64,000 nucleotides of DNA from Nocardia neocaledoniensis (lineage in GTDB: Bacteria; Actinomycetota; Actinomycetes; Mycobacteriales; Mycobacteriaceae): contig NZ_QGTL01000003.1 of NCBI RefSeq assembly GCF_003182135.1, positions 1-64,000 of the forward strand, given 5' to 3'. This document shows positions 1 to 9,107 of the stretch, piece by piece. Position numbers and translations under genes: made by a program. Under the pieces are notes generated by a model. It ran no database searches, was not told the DNA's origin, and saw only the letters and a list, made by a program, of their open reading frames with translations. The first letter of the stretch is position 1. Every line of letters begins with the position of its first letter.

Positions 1-302
1 CGGAACTTCGCCAACCGATCCCACCCGGCGAAGAAATCCGACATGTACATGTCCATGTAGGACTGCGGCGCCATCTCCTTGATATCGGCACCCGCGGCGA
101 AAGCCTTCTCCGAACCGGTGATCACCACCGCACCGATCGAATCATCGGCCTCGAGCTCGTCGAGCGCGGCGACGACATCGTCGAGGACCTGCTTGTTGAG
201 CGCGTTGAGCGCCTTGGGCCGGTTCAGCGTGATCCAGCCGACCGCGCCTTTACCCTCGCTGCCGCCCTTGCGCTCCAGCAGAATCGTCTCGAAATCGGTC
301 AC
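1..302 (-). CDS. enoyl-CoA hydratase, N-terminal part (EchA8-like)
   Basis: The gene starts with GTG at 302 and runs off the left edge, so only about 100 residues are visible. The protein opens [14 protein letters not shown] and carries the crotonase-fold features of fatty-acid beta-oxidation hydratases: the [13 protein letters not shown] strand-helix and the oxyanion-hole segment [11 protein letters not shown]. Crotonases of this type hydrate trans-2-enoyl-CoA to 3-hydroxyacyl-CoA in the cytosol. A second crotonase-family gene lies 69 bases upstream on the same strand. The same pairing (echA8 after echA9) is known in mycobacteria, so co-transcription is likely. The exact chain-length preference cannot be told from this fragment. 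Confidence 0.9.
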   Translation of the reverse strand, partial: MTDFETILLERKGGSEGKGAVGWITLNRPKALNALNKQVLDDVVAALDELEADDSIGAVVITGSEKAFAAGADIKEMAPQSYMDMYMSDFFAGWDRLAKF

Positions 303-371
303 AGCGCACCCTCTTGTGTTCGTCAACGGTCACGGATGCCGCTGACGATACCCAGCGGCGCTGCCGGGCTT

Positions 372-1436
372 CTACACCGCCGAACCCAGCTCGCCCGCGC
401 CCAGCGGGGCGAAGTACGCCTCGACCTGAGCCGGGGTGACCTCGGCGAGCGTGGCCGGCGACCAGCGCGGCGCGCGGTCCTTGTCGATCACCTGGGCGCG
501 GATGCCCTCGACCAGGTCATGGGTGCTCAGCGCGGTCACGGTCATGCGCAGTTCGACAGCGAGCGCGGCGGCCAGCGTCGGCAGTTCGCGGGCCCCGCGC
601 AGCGCGCGCAGGGTGGCCTTCACCGCGATCGGCGACTTGCTGAGCAGGTCTTCGGCGGCCTTGGTCGCCTCGGGCGCGTCGGCGGCGCGCAGGGCCTCCA
701 CGATCTCCTCGACGGTGTCGGCGGCGTAGCAGGTGTCGATCCAGCCGCGTTGCGCGGCGAGTTCGGAGTCCGGCGCGGGCGCGGCGAAGCGGGCGATCGC
801 CTCGTCGGCGGGCAGGGTGCGCAGGGCGTCGAGGAGGGCGGGCAGGTCGGCCGAAGGCACGAAGGTGTCGGCGAAACCGGCGAAGATCGCGTCGCCCGCG
901 CCCATCCGCGCCGTGGTCAGCGCGACGTGGGTGCCCAGCTCACCGGGGGTGCGTGCGAGCAGGTAGGTGCCGCCGACATCGGGGACGAAACCGATCCCGG
1001 TCTCCGGCATGCCGATCTGCGAGCGCTCGGTGACGACGCGGTGGCTGCCGTGCGCCGACACGCCGACCCCGCCGCCCATCACGATGCCGTCCATGATCGC
1101 CACGTACGGCTTCGGGTAGCCGCCGATCAGGTCGTTGAGCAGGTATTCGTCGCGCCAGAACGCGGCCGACGGGGTATCGAGCGGCGCGGGCCCGCCCTCG
1201 GTCACCGCCTTGGCGTCGCGGTGGATGGCGACGATGTCGCCGCCGGCGCACAGCCCGCGCTCGCCCGCCCCGACGATGGCGACGGTGCGGATCGCCGGAT
1301 CCACGGCCCAGTCGCGCAGGGCCGCGGTGATGGCCGAGCACATCGAGTGGGTGAGCGCGTTGATCGCCCGCGGCCGGTTCAGGGTGATCAGACCGAGCCC
1401 GTCGCGTACCTCGAACAGCACTTCCGCTTCACTCAT
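372..1436 (-). CDS. 3-hydroxyisobutyryl-CoA hydrolase / enoyl-CoA hydratase family (EchA9-like)
   Basis: 354 residues starting MSEAEVLFE at the ATG at 1436. The N-terminal half is a crotonase fold: LITLNRPRAINALTHSM, then the oxyanion-hole loop GLCAGGDIVAIH, then IMDGIVMGGGVGVSAHGSHR and the PETGIGFVPDVGGTYLL segment. The last two blocks, the extended C-terminal region and the total length (plain hydratases are about 260) are typical of 3-hydroxyisobutyryl-CoA hydrolases, which release free 3-hydroxyisobutyrate in valine degradation. It is immediately upstream of the partial crotonase gene and probably in its operon. The mutase at 5130 and the keto-acid dehydrogenase at 23733 fit the same pathway. 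An alternative is a plain enoyl-CoA hydratase. Confidence 0.85.
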   Translation of the reverse strand: MSEAEVLFEVRDGLGLITLNRPRAINALTHSMCSAITAALRDWAVDPAIRTVAIVGAGERGLCAGGDIVAIHRDAKAVTEGGPAPLDTPSAAFWRDEYLLNDLIGGYPKPYVAIMDGIVMGGGVGVSAHGSHRVVTERSQIGMPETGIGFVPDVGGTYLLARTPGELGTHVALTTARMGAGDAIFAGFADTFVPSADLPALLDALRTLPADEAIARFAAPAPDSELAAQRGWIDTCYAADTVEEIVEALRAADAPEATKAAEDLLSKSPIAVKATLRALRGARELPTLAAALAVELRMTVTALSTHDLVEGIRAQVIDKDRAPRWSPATLAEVTPAQVEAYFAPLGAGELGSAV

Positions 1437-1518
1437 GCCCGTCACGATAAATTCGGCGCTGGGCGAACCCGGAACGATGTGACGCATTCCACCGGCCTGC
1501 CTACGGCACAATCGGGGC

Positions 1519-2064
1519 ATGGGCACCGACCATTTCGTGCGGATCACCCGCCTGCGCGCGCTGATCGAGCACGAGAACACCGGCCCGGACGAGCGCGCGA
1601 CGGCGCAGCGGATGCTCGACCGGATCCTGCGGAAATCCCCCGAGGCCGCCCGCGCCGAGTCCGACCGGGTGTACGGCAAGCGCCACGATCGGCCGGGCAG
1701 GCACGCGAGCACCGCCTCGATCGTCGAGTCGGTGCGTGACGACATCGCCTTCGCCCGCCGCTTCGCCGTCGTCGGCGGGCCGGGCGAGGTGACCGTGCAC
1801 AGCCCGCTCGCCGCCGCGCCCGCCGAGCTGACGGTGTCGGTGTACACCCCGTTCGCCGATCAGATCGTCGTCACCATCGACGACATCCCGCCGTCGTGGG
1901 GCTGGGAGTTCGACGAATTCGACCGCACCACCGCGACCGAGGACCTGCGCCGCCTCGCCGACGAACTGGCCGAGATCATCGACAGCTACAACCACGACGG
2001 CGCCGATGTGGGCCCGCGCTTCTTCCGTACCATCCGCGCCCAGCAGACCACGCTGATCCGCTGA
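1519..2064 (+). CDS. conserved hypothetical protein
   Basis: 181 residues with ATG at 1519, divergent from the hydrolase gene at 1436. The first 45 residues (VRITRLRALIEHENTGPDER, then a helix with AQRMLDRILRK) recall the short helical start of DUF2786-type proteins. The rest looks like a mixed alpha/beta domain with an acidic stretch near residues 120-140 (IDDIPPSWGWEFDEFD). There is no signal peptide, membrane segment or catalytic motif. The stop abuts the convergent GlxA-type gene by one base. Function unknown; a cytosolic protein is inferred. Confidence 0.75.
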   Translation: MGTDHFVRITRLRALIEHENTGPDERATAQRMLDRILRKSPEAARAESDRVYGKRHDRPGRHASTASIVESVRDDIAFARRFAVVGGPGEVTVHSPLAAAPAELTVSVYTPFADQIVVTIDDIPPSWGWEFDEFDRTTATEDLRRLADELAEIIDSYNHDGADVGPRFFRTIRAQQTTLIR

Positions 2065-2065
2065 C

Positions 2066-3031
2066 CTATCCCCCGCCGTGGAAGGTGGCGCGATAGGCCG
2101 ACGGGCTGGTGCCCAGCGCTCGCGAGAAGTGCTGGCGCAGTGAGGCTCCGGTGCCGAAACCGGCCTGCTCGGCGATCTGGTCGACGCCGAGTGTGCTCTG
2201 TTCCAGCAGTTGCCGTGCCCTGATCAGGCGCTGCCCGGCGAGCCAGGCGCCCGGCGACATGCCCGTCTCCCGGCGGAACCGGCGGGTGAAGGTGCGCGGG
2301 CTCATGGCGGCGTGCGCGGCGAGGACCTTCAGGGTGAGTGGCTGATCGAGATGAGCCAGTGCCCATGCCCTGGCGCCGCTGGTCGTCGACTCGTCCGCGG
2401 CGGGAAGCGGCAGATCGATGAACTGGGCCTGGCCGCCTTCGCGATAGGGCGGCACGACCGTCCGCCGCGCCACGTCACCGGCGACGGCCGCGCCGTGATC
2501 GGTGCGGATAAGGTGCAGGCACAGGTCGATTCCGGCCGCTTCGCCCGCCGCGGTGAAGATGCCGTCGTCCTCGGTGAACAGCACGGCGGCGTCCAGGCGC
2601 ACCGAGGGGAACTCGGCGCGCAGCCGTTCGGCCGACAACCAGTGCGTGGTCGCGCGGCGCCCGTCCAGCAGACCGGCGCGAGCGAGGACGAAGGCGCCCG
2701 TGCAGATCGAGGCGATCCGGCGGCCCGCCCGCCGTGCCGCGCGCAGGTGTTCGGCGATCTCCGCCTCCGCCGGGTCGTCGCGCTCGTCCAGCTCGTGCGA
2801 GGCCGGGACGACGATGGTGTCGGCGGCGGCCAGCGCCGCGGCGCCGTGGTCGACGGCGATCGCGAAATCGGCGTCCGTGCGCACCGTGCCCGGCTCGGGC
2901 GCGCAGGTTCGTACCTCGTAGAGCCGCGCGCCGTCGCCGGAGCGGGCCGAGCCGAAGAGCTGGTGCACGATCCCCAGCTCCATCGGCATCACCCCGTCCC
3001 GAGCCAGGACCGCGACCCGATGGACAGCCAT
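2066..3031 (-). CDS. GlxA-family transcriptional regulator (DJ-1/PfpI-like domain plus AraC HTH)
   Basis: 321 residues, ATG at 3031. Residues 1-180 form a DJ-1/PfpI amidotransferase-like domain, with the nucleophile-elbow region IASICTGAFVLARAGLLDG holding the usual cysteine. Residues 210-320 are an AraC/XylS double helix-turn-helix (LKVLAAHAAMSPRTFTRRF and IAEQAGFGTGASLRQHF). Proteins of this build sense small molecules and activate or repress nearby genes; their DJ-1 domain is normally not enzymatic. The divergent flavoprotein gene at 3133 is the obvious candidate target, with 101 bases of shared promoter region. Confidence 0.88.
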   Translation of the reverse strand: MAVHRVAVLARDGVMPMELGIVHQLFGSARSGDGARLYEVRTCAPEPGTVRTDADFAIAVDHGAAALAAADTIVVPASHELDERDDPAEAEIAEHLRAARRAGRRIASICTGAFVLARAGLLDGRRATTHWLSAERLRAEFPSVRLDAAVLFTEDDGIFTAAGEAAGIDLCLHLIRTDHGAAVAGDVARRTVVPPYREGGQAQFIDLPLPAADESTTSGARAWALAHLDQPLTLKVLAAHAAMSPRTFTRRFRRETGMSPGAWLAGQRLIRARQLLEQSTLGVDQIAEQAGFGTGASLRQHFSRALGTSPSAYRATFHGGG

Positions 3032-3132
3032 GGCCCGATTCTTTCATATCTTGTCGATCGAGCCACTGGTGTGGTGCTGTCGAGCTCGGCAGCCTGGACG
3101 AGGTGACCGCTCGACGGAAAGGAGCCGAAGCG

Positions 3133-3930
3133 ATGCGAGTCCTGTGGGTGTTCGCCCATCCGGAGCCACGATCGCTCACCGCCCAGCTGCGCACGGTCGG
3201 GATCGCCGCGCTGCGCGAGGCCGGGCACGAGGTGATCGAATCCGACCTCTACGCCATGAACTGGAACCCGGTCGTGACGGCCTCGGACTTCGCCCATGAC
3301 GGCGTCGAGCGACTCGACGTCGCGCACGAGTCCGAGTCGGCCCTGCGCGCGGGACGCCTGGCCGCCGACATCCGCGCAGAGCACGAGAAGCTGGCCTGGG
3401 CCGACACGGTGGTGCTGCATTTCCCGCTGTGGTGGTACGGGATGCCGGCCATCATGAAAGGCTGGCTGGACCGAGTCATGGTGCAGGGCTACGCCTATGG
3501 CGTGCGCGACCCCGAGTCGGGGCGCACCCGGCGCTACGGCGACGGTGGCCTCGCCGGCAAACGAGCGACGGCCGTCGTGTCGGTCGGCGCGCACGCGGGT
3601 CTGGGCCCACGCGGCATCCACGGCGACCTCACCGAGGTCCTGTTCCCGCTGCTGCACGGCACCTTCTTCTACACCGGCATGGACGTGGTCGAGCCGGTGA
3701 TCATCCCCGGCACCAACCGGGTGAGCGACGAACGCTTCGCCACCATCACCGCCGACCTGCGCACCCGGCTGCTCGCCCTGCCGACCACCGCGCCCATCCC
3801 CTACCGCCACCAGGACAGCGGCGACTACGACGCCGACTGGAACCTGCGCCCGCCGCACCTGCCGGGCCGATCCGGACTGGGGATCCACCGGCACGACGAT
3901 GAATCCCCCTGGGCCGCACAGGTTCGCTAA
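3133..3930 (+). CDS. NAD(P)H-dependent flavin oxidoreductase (quinone reductase family)
   Basis: 265 residues; the ATG at 3133 is the first that opens the flavodoxin fold (MRVLWVFAHPEPRSL). FMN/FAD-binding features of the NQO/MdaB/KefF family are visible: the N-terminal HPEPRS loop, and LHFPLWWYGMPAIMKGWLDR, which packs on the isoalloxazine ring. Later GLGPRG and a C-terminal aromatic segment complete the fold. Such enzymes reduce quinones or azo compounds by two electrons in the cytosol. Divergent from a GlxA-type regulator, which probably controls it. The stop overlaps the end of a convergent dehydrogenase remnant. Confidence 0.85.
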   Translation: MRVLWVFAHPEPRSLTAQLRTVGIAALREAGHEVIESDLYAMNWNPVVTASDFAHDGVERLDVAHESESALRAGRLAADIRAEHEKLAWADTVVLHFPLWWYGMPAIMKGWLDRVMVQGYAYGVRDPESGRTRRYGDGGLAGKRATAVVSVGAHAGLGPRGIHGDLTEVLFPLLHGTFFYTGMDVVEPVIIPGTNRVSDERFATITADLRTRLLALPTTAPIPYRHQDSGDYDADWNLRPPHLPGRSGLGIHRHDDESPWAAQVR

Positions 3931-3995
3931 CTCAGCCCCTGGGCGAAACCGCCGTCGACGACGAGTTCGGTACCCGTCGTGAACGTGGCGTCCAC
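3927..3995 (-). pseudogene. 3' remnant of a short-chain dehydrogenase
   Basis: The minus strand encodes a 22-residue tail, VDATFTTGTELVVDGG followed by FAQGLS and a stop. This is the conserved C-terminal strand of classical SDR enzymes. Nothing upstream on this strand continues the fold: the preceding residues are Ala/Gly/Ser-rich, and the membrane-protein gene stops at 4028 only 33 bases away. It therefore looks like the scar of a deleted SDR gene. Whether it is still translated is unknown. Confidence 0.7.
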
Positions 3996-4027
3996 GGCCG
4001 AAGCGCCGGCCGCGCTCGCGGGCTGAG

Positions 4028-4990
4028 TCAGCCCTGACGCTTCGGTCCCACCAGGGCGGCGATCAGGCCGGCGGTGAGGACGACGGCGCCGATGGCGAGG
4101 ACGGCGCTGGCGGCGACGGGGCCGCCGTCGGTGTGGTCGGCCACGGTCTGGGCGACCGCGCCCGCCACCGCCGCCGCGCCGCCGAGGACCAGCACGGGTT
4201 CGGGCCGCAGCGCGTACAGGGCGAAGCAGGCCAGGCCGACCAGCAGGGTCAGGGCGGGCGGCCACAGCGACTCACCCCAGGTCACCGATTGGGCGCCGCC
4301 GACGGCGATGAGCCCGCCGATCAGGTAGCCCGCCCACTCCGCGACGAGCAGTCGCGCCCAGGCGAGCGCGAACCACAACGCGCCGAGCAGCATCAACAGC
4401 ACCCCTGGCCACACCGACCGATAGTCGAAGATCTCGCCGGTCGTGTTCACCACGCTCGCGACACCGAACGCGCCGAGCACGGCCATTCCGAGCAGACTCG
4501 GCACCAGCAGATAGCCGAGCGTCGCCATCAGCAGTCCGGCGAGCGACGCGGCGATCTCGGCGCCGTCCCCGGCACCGAACGCGGTGGCCACCGCGCCGCA
4601 CACGGCCCCGGCCGCCAGCGCCAGCAGCACCGCCGCGAGCCTGCTGCGCCCGGCCGAGGCGATCGGGACCCGCCGGAACACCCCGTCGCAACCGCCCGCG
4701 AGCACCACCGCTCCCCCGACCGCGCACCCCGCCACGACCAGCAGCAACACCACCCGCCCGGTCTGCGCCACCTGCGTCCAGGCCCGCCCGAGGAACAGGG
4801 CAAGCCCGGCCAACACGAGTCCGGCCCCGAGATAGGCGACGATCTCGGCCAGCACCCGCCCCGCGCCCGCCCGGCCCGCCCGCTCCTCGGCGTCGACGGC
4901 CCGCAGGATCGCCCCGCGCTGATCGGCACTGATCACCCCGCCCGCGACCAGTCGCTCCAGCGCCACCCCGACCCGATGCTCGCGAACCAT
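4028..4990 (-). CDS. integral membrane protein (DUF2157-like)
   Basis: 320 residues, ATG at 4990. The first 55 residues are soluble and helical (LERLVAGGVISADQRGAIL), as in DUF2157 proteins, where a short cytosolic domain precedes a multi-helix membrane region. From residue 50 on there are about nine hydrophobic stretches, for example IVAYLGAGLVLAGLALFLG and VVLLLVVAGCAVGGAVVLAG. There is no transport or enzyme motif. It is convergent with the flavoprotein gene, with a dehydrogenase scar between them, and divergent from icmF. Role unknown. Confidence 0.75.
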   Translation of the reverse strand: MVREHRVGVALERLVAGGVISADQRGAILRAVDAEERAGRAGAGRVLAEIVAYLGAGLVLAGLALFLGRAWTQVAQTGRVVLLLVVAGCAVGGAVVLAGGCDGVFRRVPIASAGRSRLAAVLLALAAGAVCGAVATAFGAGDGAEIAASLAGLLMATLGYLLVPSLLGMAVLGAFGVASVVNTTGEIFDYRSVWPGVLLMLLGALWFALAWARLLVAEWAGYLIGGLIAVGGAQSVTWGESLWPPALTLLVGLACFALYALRPEPVLVLGGAAAVAGAVAQTVADHTDGGPVAASAVLAIGAVVLTAGLIAALVGPKRQG

Positions 4991-5082
4991 CCGTCGAGTA
5001 TGTCGAGCGCCCGCGCCGAATCCGGCGATTCGCGCCGGCCGCGTTTCGCAGCGGCGTGACCCAGGTCATACTAGAATTAGTT

Positions 5083-5090
5083 GGACGTCC
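5083..5090. promoter_or_regulatory. GGACGTCC palindrome in the icmF promoter
   Basis: An 8-bp perfect palindrome sits 40 bases before the icmF start in a short A+T-richer stretch (ACTAGAATTAGTT precedes it). It could be a repressor site of an acyl-CoA-responsive regulator. That is inference only, because the flanks are not symmetric. Confidence 0.35.
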
Positions 5091-5129
5091 TAGCATCGGG
5101 CGATCCACCCACTGTTCGTGGAGGCGGTC

Positions 5130-8100
5130 ATGAGCGAGTCCGGCGCACTGCACGTCCCGGTCCATCCCGTGCGATTCGTGACCTCGGCGGCCCTGTTCGA
5201 CGGGCACGACGCGGCGATCAACATCATGCGGCGCATCCTGCAGGCCCAGGGCGCCGAGGTGATCCATCTCGGCCACAACCGCTCGGTCCGCGAGATCGTC
5301 GACGCCGTCGTCGAGGAGGACGTCCAGGGCGTGGCGGTCAGCTCCTACCAGGGCGGGCACATCGAGTTCTTCGAGTACCTGGCCGAGGCGCTGCGCGCGG
5401 CGGGCGCCGGACACGTGCGGATCTTCGGTGGCGGCGGTGGCGTGATCGTCGCCGAGGAGATCGAGCGGCTCGCGCGCAGCGGGGTGCGGATCTTCTCGCC
5501 GGAGGACGGTCAGCGACTCGGCCTGCCCGGCATGATCAACGAGCTGATCCGCGAGTGCGACACCGATCCGGCGCAGGCCCCGCCGAACCTGAACGCCCTC
5601 TACACCGGTGACCGGAATGCTTTGGCGCGCACCATCACCTGCCTCCAACAGGGTGCGCTCACCGAGGACGACCGCGCCGCGATCCTGACGGCGGCGGGCC
5701 GACGCCAGGTCCCGGTCCTCGGCATCACCGGCACGGGCGGTTCCGGAAAGTCCTCGCTCACCGACGAATTGGTGCGCCGGCTGCGCACCGACCAGCAGGA
5801 CAAGCTGCGCGTGGCCGTTCTCGCGGTCGATCCGACCCGGCGGCGCGCGGGTGGCGCGCTGCTGGGCGACCGCATCAGGATGAACGCCCTCGACGGCGAG
5901 CACGTCTACTTCCGGTCGCTGGCCACCCGCGGCAATCACGAACTGCCCGACGACATCGACACCATGATCGCCGCCTGCCGCGCCGCGGGTCACGACCTGG
6001 TGATCCTGGAGACGCCCGGCATCGGCCAGGGCGACGCGGGCATCGTCGACCACGTGCAGGTGGCGCTGTACGTGATGACACCCGAGTTCGGCGCTGCCTC
6101 GCAGCTCGAGAAGATCGATATGCTCGACTACGCCGATGTGGTGGCGGTGAACAAGTACGAGCGGCGCGGCGCGGCCGACGCCGTGCGCGACGTCGCGCGC
6201 CAATTGATCCGCAACCGTGGCGAATTCGGCGCGAGCCCCGCCGACATGCCCGTCTTCGGCACCAGCGCGGCCACCTTCGACGACGACGGCGTCACCGCGC
6301 TCTACCAGCATCTCACGGGCCTGCTGAGCGAACACGGCCTCGCCCTCGAACCGGGCACGCTACCGAAGGTGGACACCAAGGTGTCCACCCGCTTCGCCAC
6401 GCTGGTACCGCCGGCCAGGGTCAGGTACCTGGCCGAGATCGCCGAGACCGTGCGGTCCTACCACGCCGAAACGACACGGCAATGCGCTGCGGCGCAACGT
6501 GTCCAGCGGCTCGCCGCCGTGGCCGCCGAACTGCCCGACGACACCGCGGTCGCCGAGCTGCTGACGAAGGCGCGCGCCGACCTCTCCCCCGAGTCCGCGG
6601 CGCTGCTCGCCGAATGGCCCGCCCTCGCCGAGAGCTATCGGGGTGAGGAACAGGTGGTCCGGGTCCGCGACCGCGAGATCCGCACCCCGCTGCGCCGCGA
6701 ATCGCTGTCCGGGTCGAGCATTCCGCGCGTCGCCCTGCCGCGCTACACCGACCACGGCGAGCTGCTGCGCTTCCTGCGCGCCGAGCACCTGCCCGGCCGG
6801 TTCCCCTTCACCGCAGGTGTTTTCGCCTTCAAGCGGGACAACGAGGACCCGGCCAGGATGTTCGCCGGAGAGGGCGATCCGGCGCGGACGAACCGCCGGT
6901 TCAAGGTGCTCAGCGCGCACGCGGAGGCCACCCGGCTCTCGACGGCGTTCGACTCGGTGACCCTCTACGGCCACGACCCGGCCGAGCGGCCCGACATCTA
7001 CGGCAAGGTCGGCACGTCGGGCGTCTCGGTGGCCACCATCGAGGACATGCGCACGCTCTTCGACGGTTTCGACCTGTGCGCACCGACCACCTCGGTCTCG
7101 ATGACGATCAACGGTCCCGCGCCGACCATCCTCGCCTTCTTCCTCAACGCCGCGATCGATCAAGCGCGCCAACGCTTCACCGAGGCCGAGGGCCGCGAGC
7201 CGACGGGCGAGGAGGCCGCTGCGATCAGGGCGCGCACGCTGTCGACCGTGCGCGGCACCGTGCAGGCCGACATCCTCAAGGAGGACCAGGGCCAGAACAC
7301 CTGCCTGTTCTCCACCGAGTTCAGCCTGCGGATGATGGCCGACGTGCAGGAATGGTTCGTGCGCAACGATGTCCGCAACTTCTACTCGGTCTCCATCTCC
7401 GGCTATCACATCGCCGAGGCGGGGGCGAACCCGATCAGCCAGCTCGCGTTCACGCTGGCCAACGGATTCACCTATGTGGAGACCTATCTCGCGCGCGGGC
7501 TGGCCATCGACGACTTCGCGCCGAACCTGTCGTTCTTCTTCTCGAACGGCATGGATCCGGAGTACACGGTGATCGGGCGGGTCGCCCGGCGGATCTGGGC
7601 GGTGGCCATGCGCCACCGCTACGGCGGCGGCGAGCGCGCGCAGAAACTGAAGTACCACGTGCAGACCTCGGGCCGGTCGCTGCACGCCCAGGAGATGCAG
7701 TTCAACGACATCCGCACCACCCTGCAGGCGCTGATCGCGGTCTACGACAACTGCAACAGCCTGCACACCAACGCTTTCGACGAGGCGGTGACCACCCCGA
7801 CCGAGGATTCGGTGCGCCGCGCGCTGGCGATCCAGCTCATCATCGCCAAGGAATGGGGCCTGGCGGTCAACGAGAATCCGTTGCAGGGCAGCTTCATCAT
7901 CGACGAGCTCACCGACCTGGTCGAGGAGGCGGTGCTGCTCGAGTTCGAGCGGATCAGCGAACGCGGCGGCGTGCTCGGCGCCATGGAGACCGGCTATCAG
8001 CGCGGCCGCATCCAGGACGAGTCGATGCGCTACGAACAGCGCAAACACGACGGGTCGCTGCCGATCGTCGGCGTGAACACCTTCCGCGGGCACGACGACG

Positions 8101-8351
8101 AGACCGCGCACGGCCCACTGGAACTGGCGCGCGGCACCGAGGCCGAACGCCGCTCGCAGCTCGATCGCCTGCACGCCTTCCAGGACGAACACGCCGAGCA
8201 GGCCCATGCGGCACTGACGCGGCTGGCCGAGGTGGCCCACACCGACGGCAACATCTTCGAGGTCCTGATGGACGCGGCGCGGGTCTGCTCGCTGCAGCAG
8301 GTCACCGACGCGTTCTTCGCGGTGGGCGGCCAGTACCGGCGCACGGTGTGA
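5130..8351 (+). CDS. icmF: fused isobutyryl-CoA mutase (IcmF) with G-protein chaperone domain
   Basis: 1073 residues. The ATG at 5130 has a GGAGG ribosome site six bases upstream. Residues 15-145 are a B12-binding domain with the DGHDAA loop (H26 as lower cobalt ligand), SSYQGGH and a glycine run near 100. Residues 190-400 are a MeaI/MeaB-type GTPase with P-loop GTGGSGKSS (201-209). The remainder is a methylmalonyl-CoA-mutase TIM barrel (TPTEDSVRRALAIQ, NPLQGSFIIDELTDLVEEA). This order, B12 domain then G domain then substrate domain in one chain, is diagnostic for IcmF. IcmF interconverts isobutyryl-CoA and n-butyryl-CoA with adenosylcobalamin; the GTPase loads and protects the cofactor. It fits with the valine-catabolism genes nearby. 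Confidence 0.95.
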   Translation: MSESGALHVPVHPVRFVTSAALFDGHDAAINIMRRILQAQGAEVIHLGHNRSVREIVDAVVEEDVQGVAVSSYQGGHIEFFEYLAEALRAAGAGHVRIFGGGGGVIVAEEIERLARSGVRIFSPEDGQRLGLPGMINELIRECDTDPAQAPPNLNALYTGDRNALARTITCLQQGALTEDDRAAILTAAGRRQVPVLGITGTGGSGKSSLTDELVRRLRTDQQDKLRVAVLAVDPTRRRAGGALLGDRIRMNALDGEHVYFRSLATRGNHELPDDIDTMIAACRAAGHDLVILETPGIGQGDAGIVDHVQVALYVMTPEFGAASQLEKIDMLDYADVVAVNKYERRGAADAVRDVARQLIRNRGEFGASPADMPVFGTSAATFDDDGVTALYQHLTGLLSEHGLALEPGTLPKVDTKVSTRFATLVPPARVRYLAEIAETVRSYHAETTRQCAAAQRVQRLAAVAAELPDDTAVAELLTKARADLSPESAALLAEWPALAESYRGEEQVVRVRDREIRTPLRRESLSGSSIPRVALPRYTDHGELLRFLRAEHLPGRFPFTAGVFAFKRDNEDPARMFAGEGDPARTNRRFKVLSAHAEATRLSTAFDSVTLYGHDPAERPDIYGKVGTSGVSVATIEDMRTLFDGFDLCAPTTSVSMTINGPAPTILAFFLNAAIDQARQRFTEAEGREPTGEEAAAIRARTLSTVRGTVQADILKEDQGQNTCLFSTEFSLRMMADVQEWFVRNDVRNFYSVSISGYHIAEAGANPISQLAFTLANGFTYVETYLARGLAIDDFAPNLSFFFSNGMDPEYTVIGRVARRIWAVAMRHRYGGGERAQKLKYHVQTSGRSLHAQEMQFNDIRTTLQALIAVYDNCNSLHTNAFDEAVTTPTEDSVRRALAIQLIIAKEWGLAVNENPLQGSFIIDELTDLVEEAVLLEFERISERGGVLGAMETGYQRGRIQDESMRYEQRKHDGSLPIVGVNTFRGHDDETAHGPLELARGTEAERRSQLDRLHAFQDEHAEQAHAALTRLAEVAHTDGNIFEVLMDAARVCSLQQVTDAFFAVGGQYRRTV

Positions 8352-8354
8352 GGC

Positions 8355-9005
8355 TCAGCCGCCGATGATCTCCGGGGGCAGGAACATCGCGCCGAGCTGG
8401 GTGGCGATGGCGAAGGTGTGCTCGACGATCCGCGCGGCGTCCACGTCGATCGCACCGGTTCGCCAGGCGGTGAGCAGTTCGATGAAGCCGCCGATGCCGG
8501 CCAGCGTGCTCATCCGCACGGCCGTCTCGTCGACGTCGGGGCGCAGGTAGGGCCAGGCGGCGGCGATCAGCAGGTCGGTGGCGTCGGTGAGCATCGCCTT
8601 GCGCCGCTGTTCGAGGACGGCGCTGCCCGCGTGGTCGGCCAGCAGGATGCGGGCCCGGCCACGCTGGTCGGTCTGCAGGGCGACGGCGCGGGCGATGGCG
8701 GCGCGCAGGATGTCCATGGGCGCGCGCCCGGCGTTGTCGGCCAGGATGGCGGCCAGGTCGGCGAAGACCTCCGCGCACACCTCGTCCCAGACCGCGGCCA
8801 GCAGGTCGTCGCGGTCGGCGAAGTTCTCGTAGAAGTACCGGTCGTTGAGCGCCGCGCGCTGACAGACGCCGCGCATCGTCACCGCGGCCCATCCGCTGTC
8901 GAGCCAGATCGCCAGCGCCGCCTCGACCAGTTCGGCGCGGCGCTGCGCCCTGCGTTGCTCCGCGGTGCGGCCACCCCATGTCCGGGCCGGTGCGCGCACA
9001 TCCAT
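8355..9005 (-). CDS. TetR-family transcriptional regulator
   Basis: 216 residues from the ATG at 9005; a TTG at 9014 would add three. The N-terminal HTH is clear: RRAELVEAALAIWLDSGWAA, then VTMRGVCQRAALNDRYFYENF with the family's usual Y-F-Y-E/H-F end of the recognition helix. The C-terminal ligand domain is variable. It is divergent from an SDR/diiron/monooxygenase operon. An 11-bp inverted repeat lies in the intergenic region and is probably its operator, so it likely represses both itself and that operon. Confidence 0.88.
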   Translation of the reverse strand: MDVRAPARTWGGRTAEQRRAQRRAELVEAALAIWLDSGWAAVTMRGVCQRAALNDRYFYENFADRDDLLAAVWDEVCAEVFADLAAILADNAGRAPMDILRAAIARAVALQTDQRGRARILLADHAGSAVLEQRRKAMLTDATDLLIAAAWPYLRPDVDETAVRMSTLAGIGGFIELLTAWRTGAIDVDAARIVEHTFAIATQLGAMFLPPEIIGG

Positions 9006-9033
9006 GGTTGACAAAGTACTCCCCCGCGCGCCT

Positions 9034-9076
9034 AATTGGTGTCAGGTGCGGCCAATGGTGGCATGTGACACCAATT
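9034..9076. promoter_or_regulatory. inverted repeat, likely TetR operator
   Basis: AATTGGTGTCA (9034-9044) and its exact reverse complement TGACACCAATT (9066-9076) flank a 21-base spacer. They lie between the TetR gene (start 9005) and the SDR gene (start 9108). An 11-of-11 match in the shared divergent promoter region is typical of a TetR-type binding site. The outer half-sites also read AATTGG/CCAATT. Confidence 0.65.
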
Positions 9077-9107
9077 GGAGCCGGACCGCCAGGACCCGGG
9101 AGTCGCC

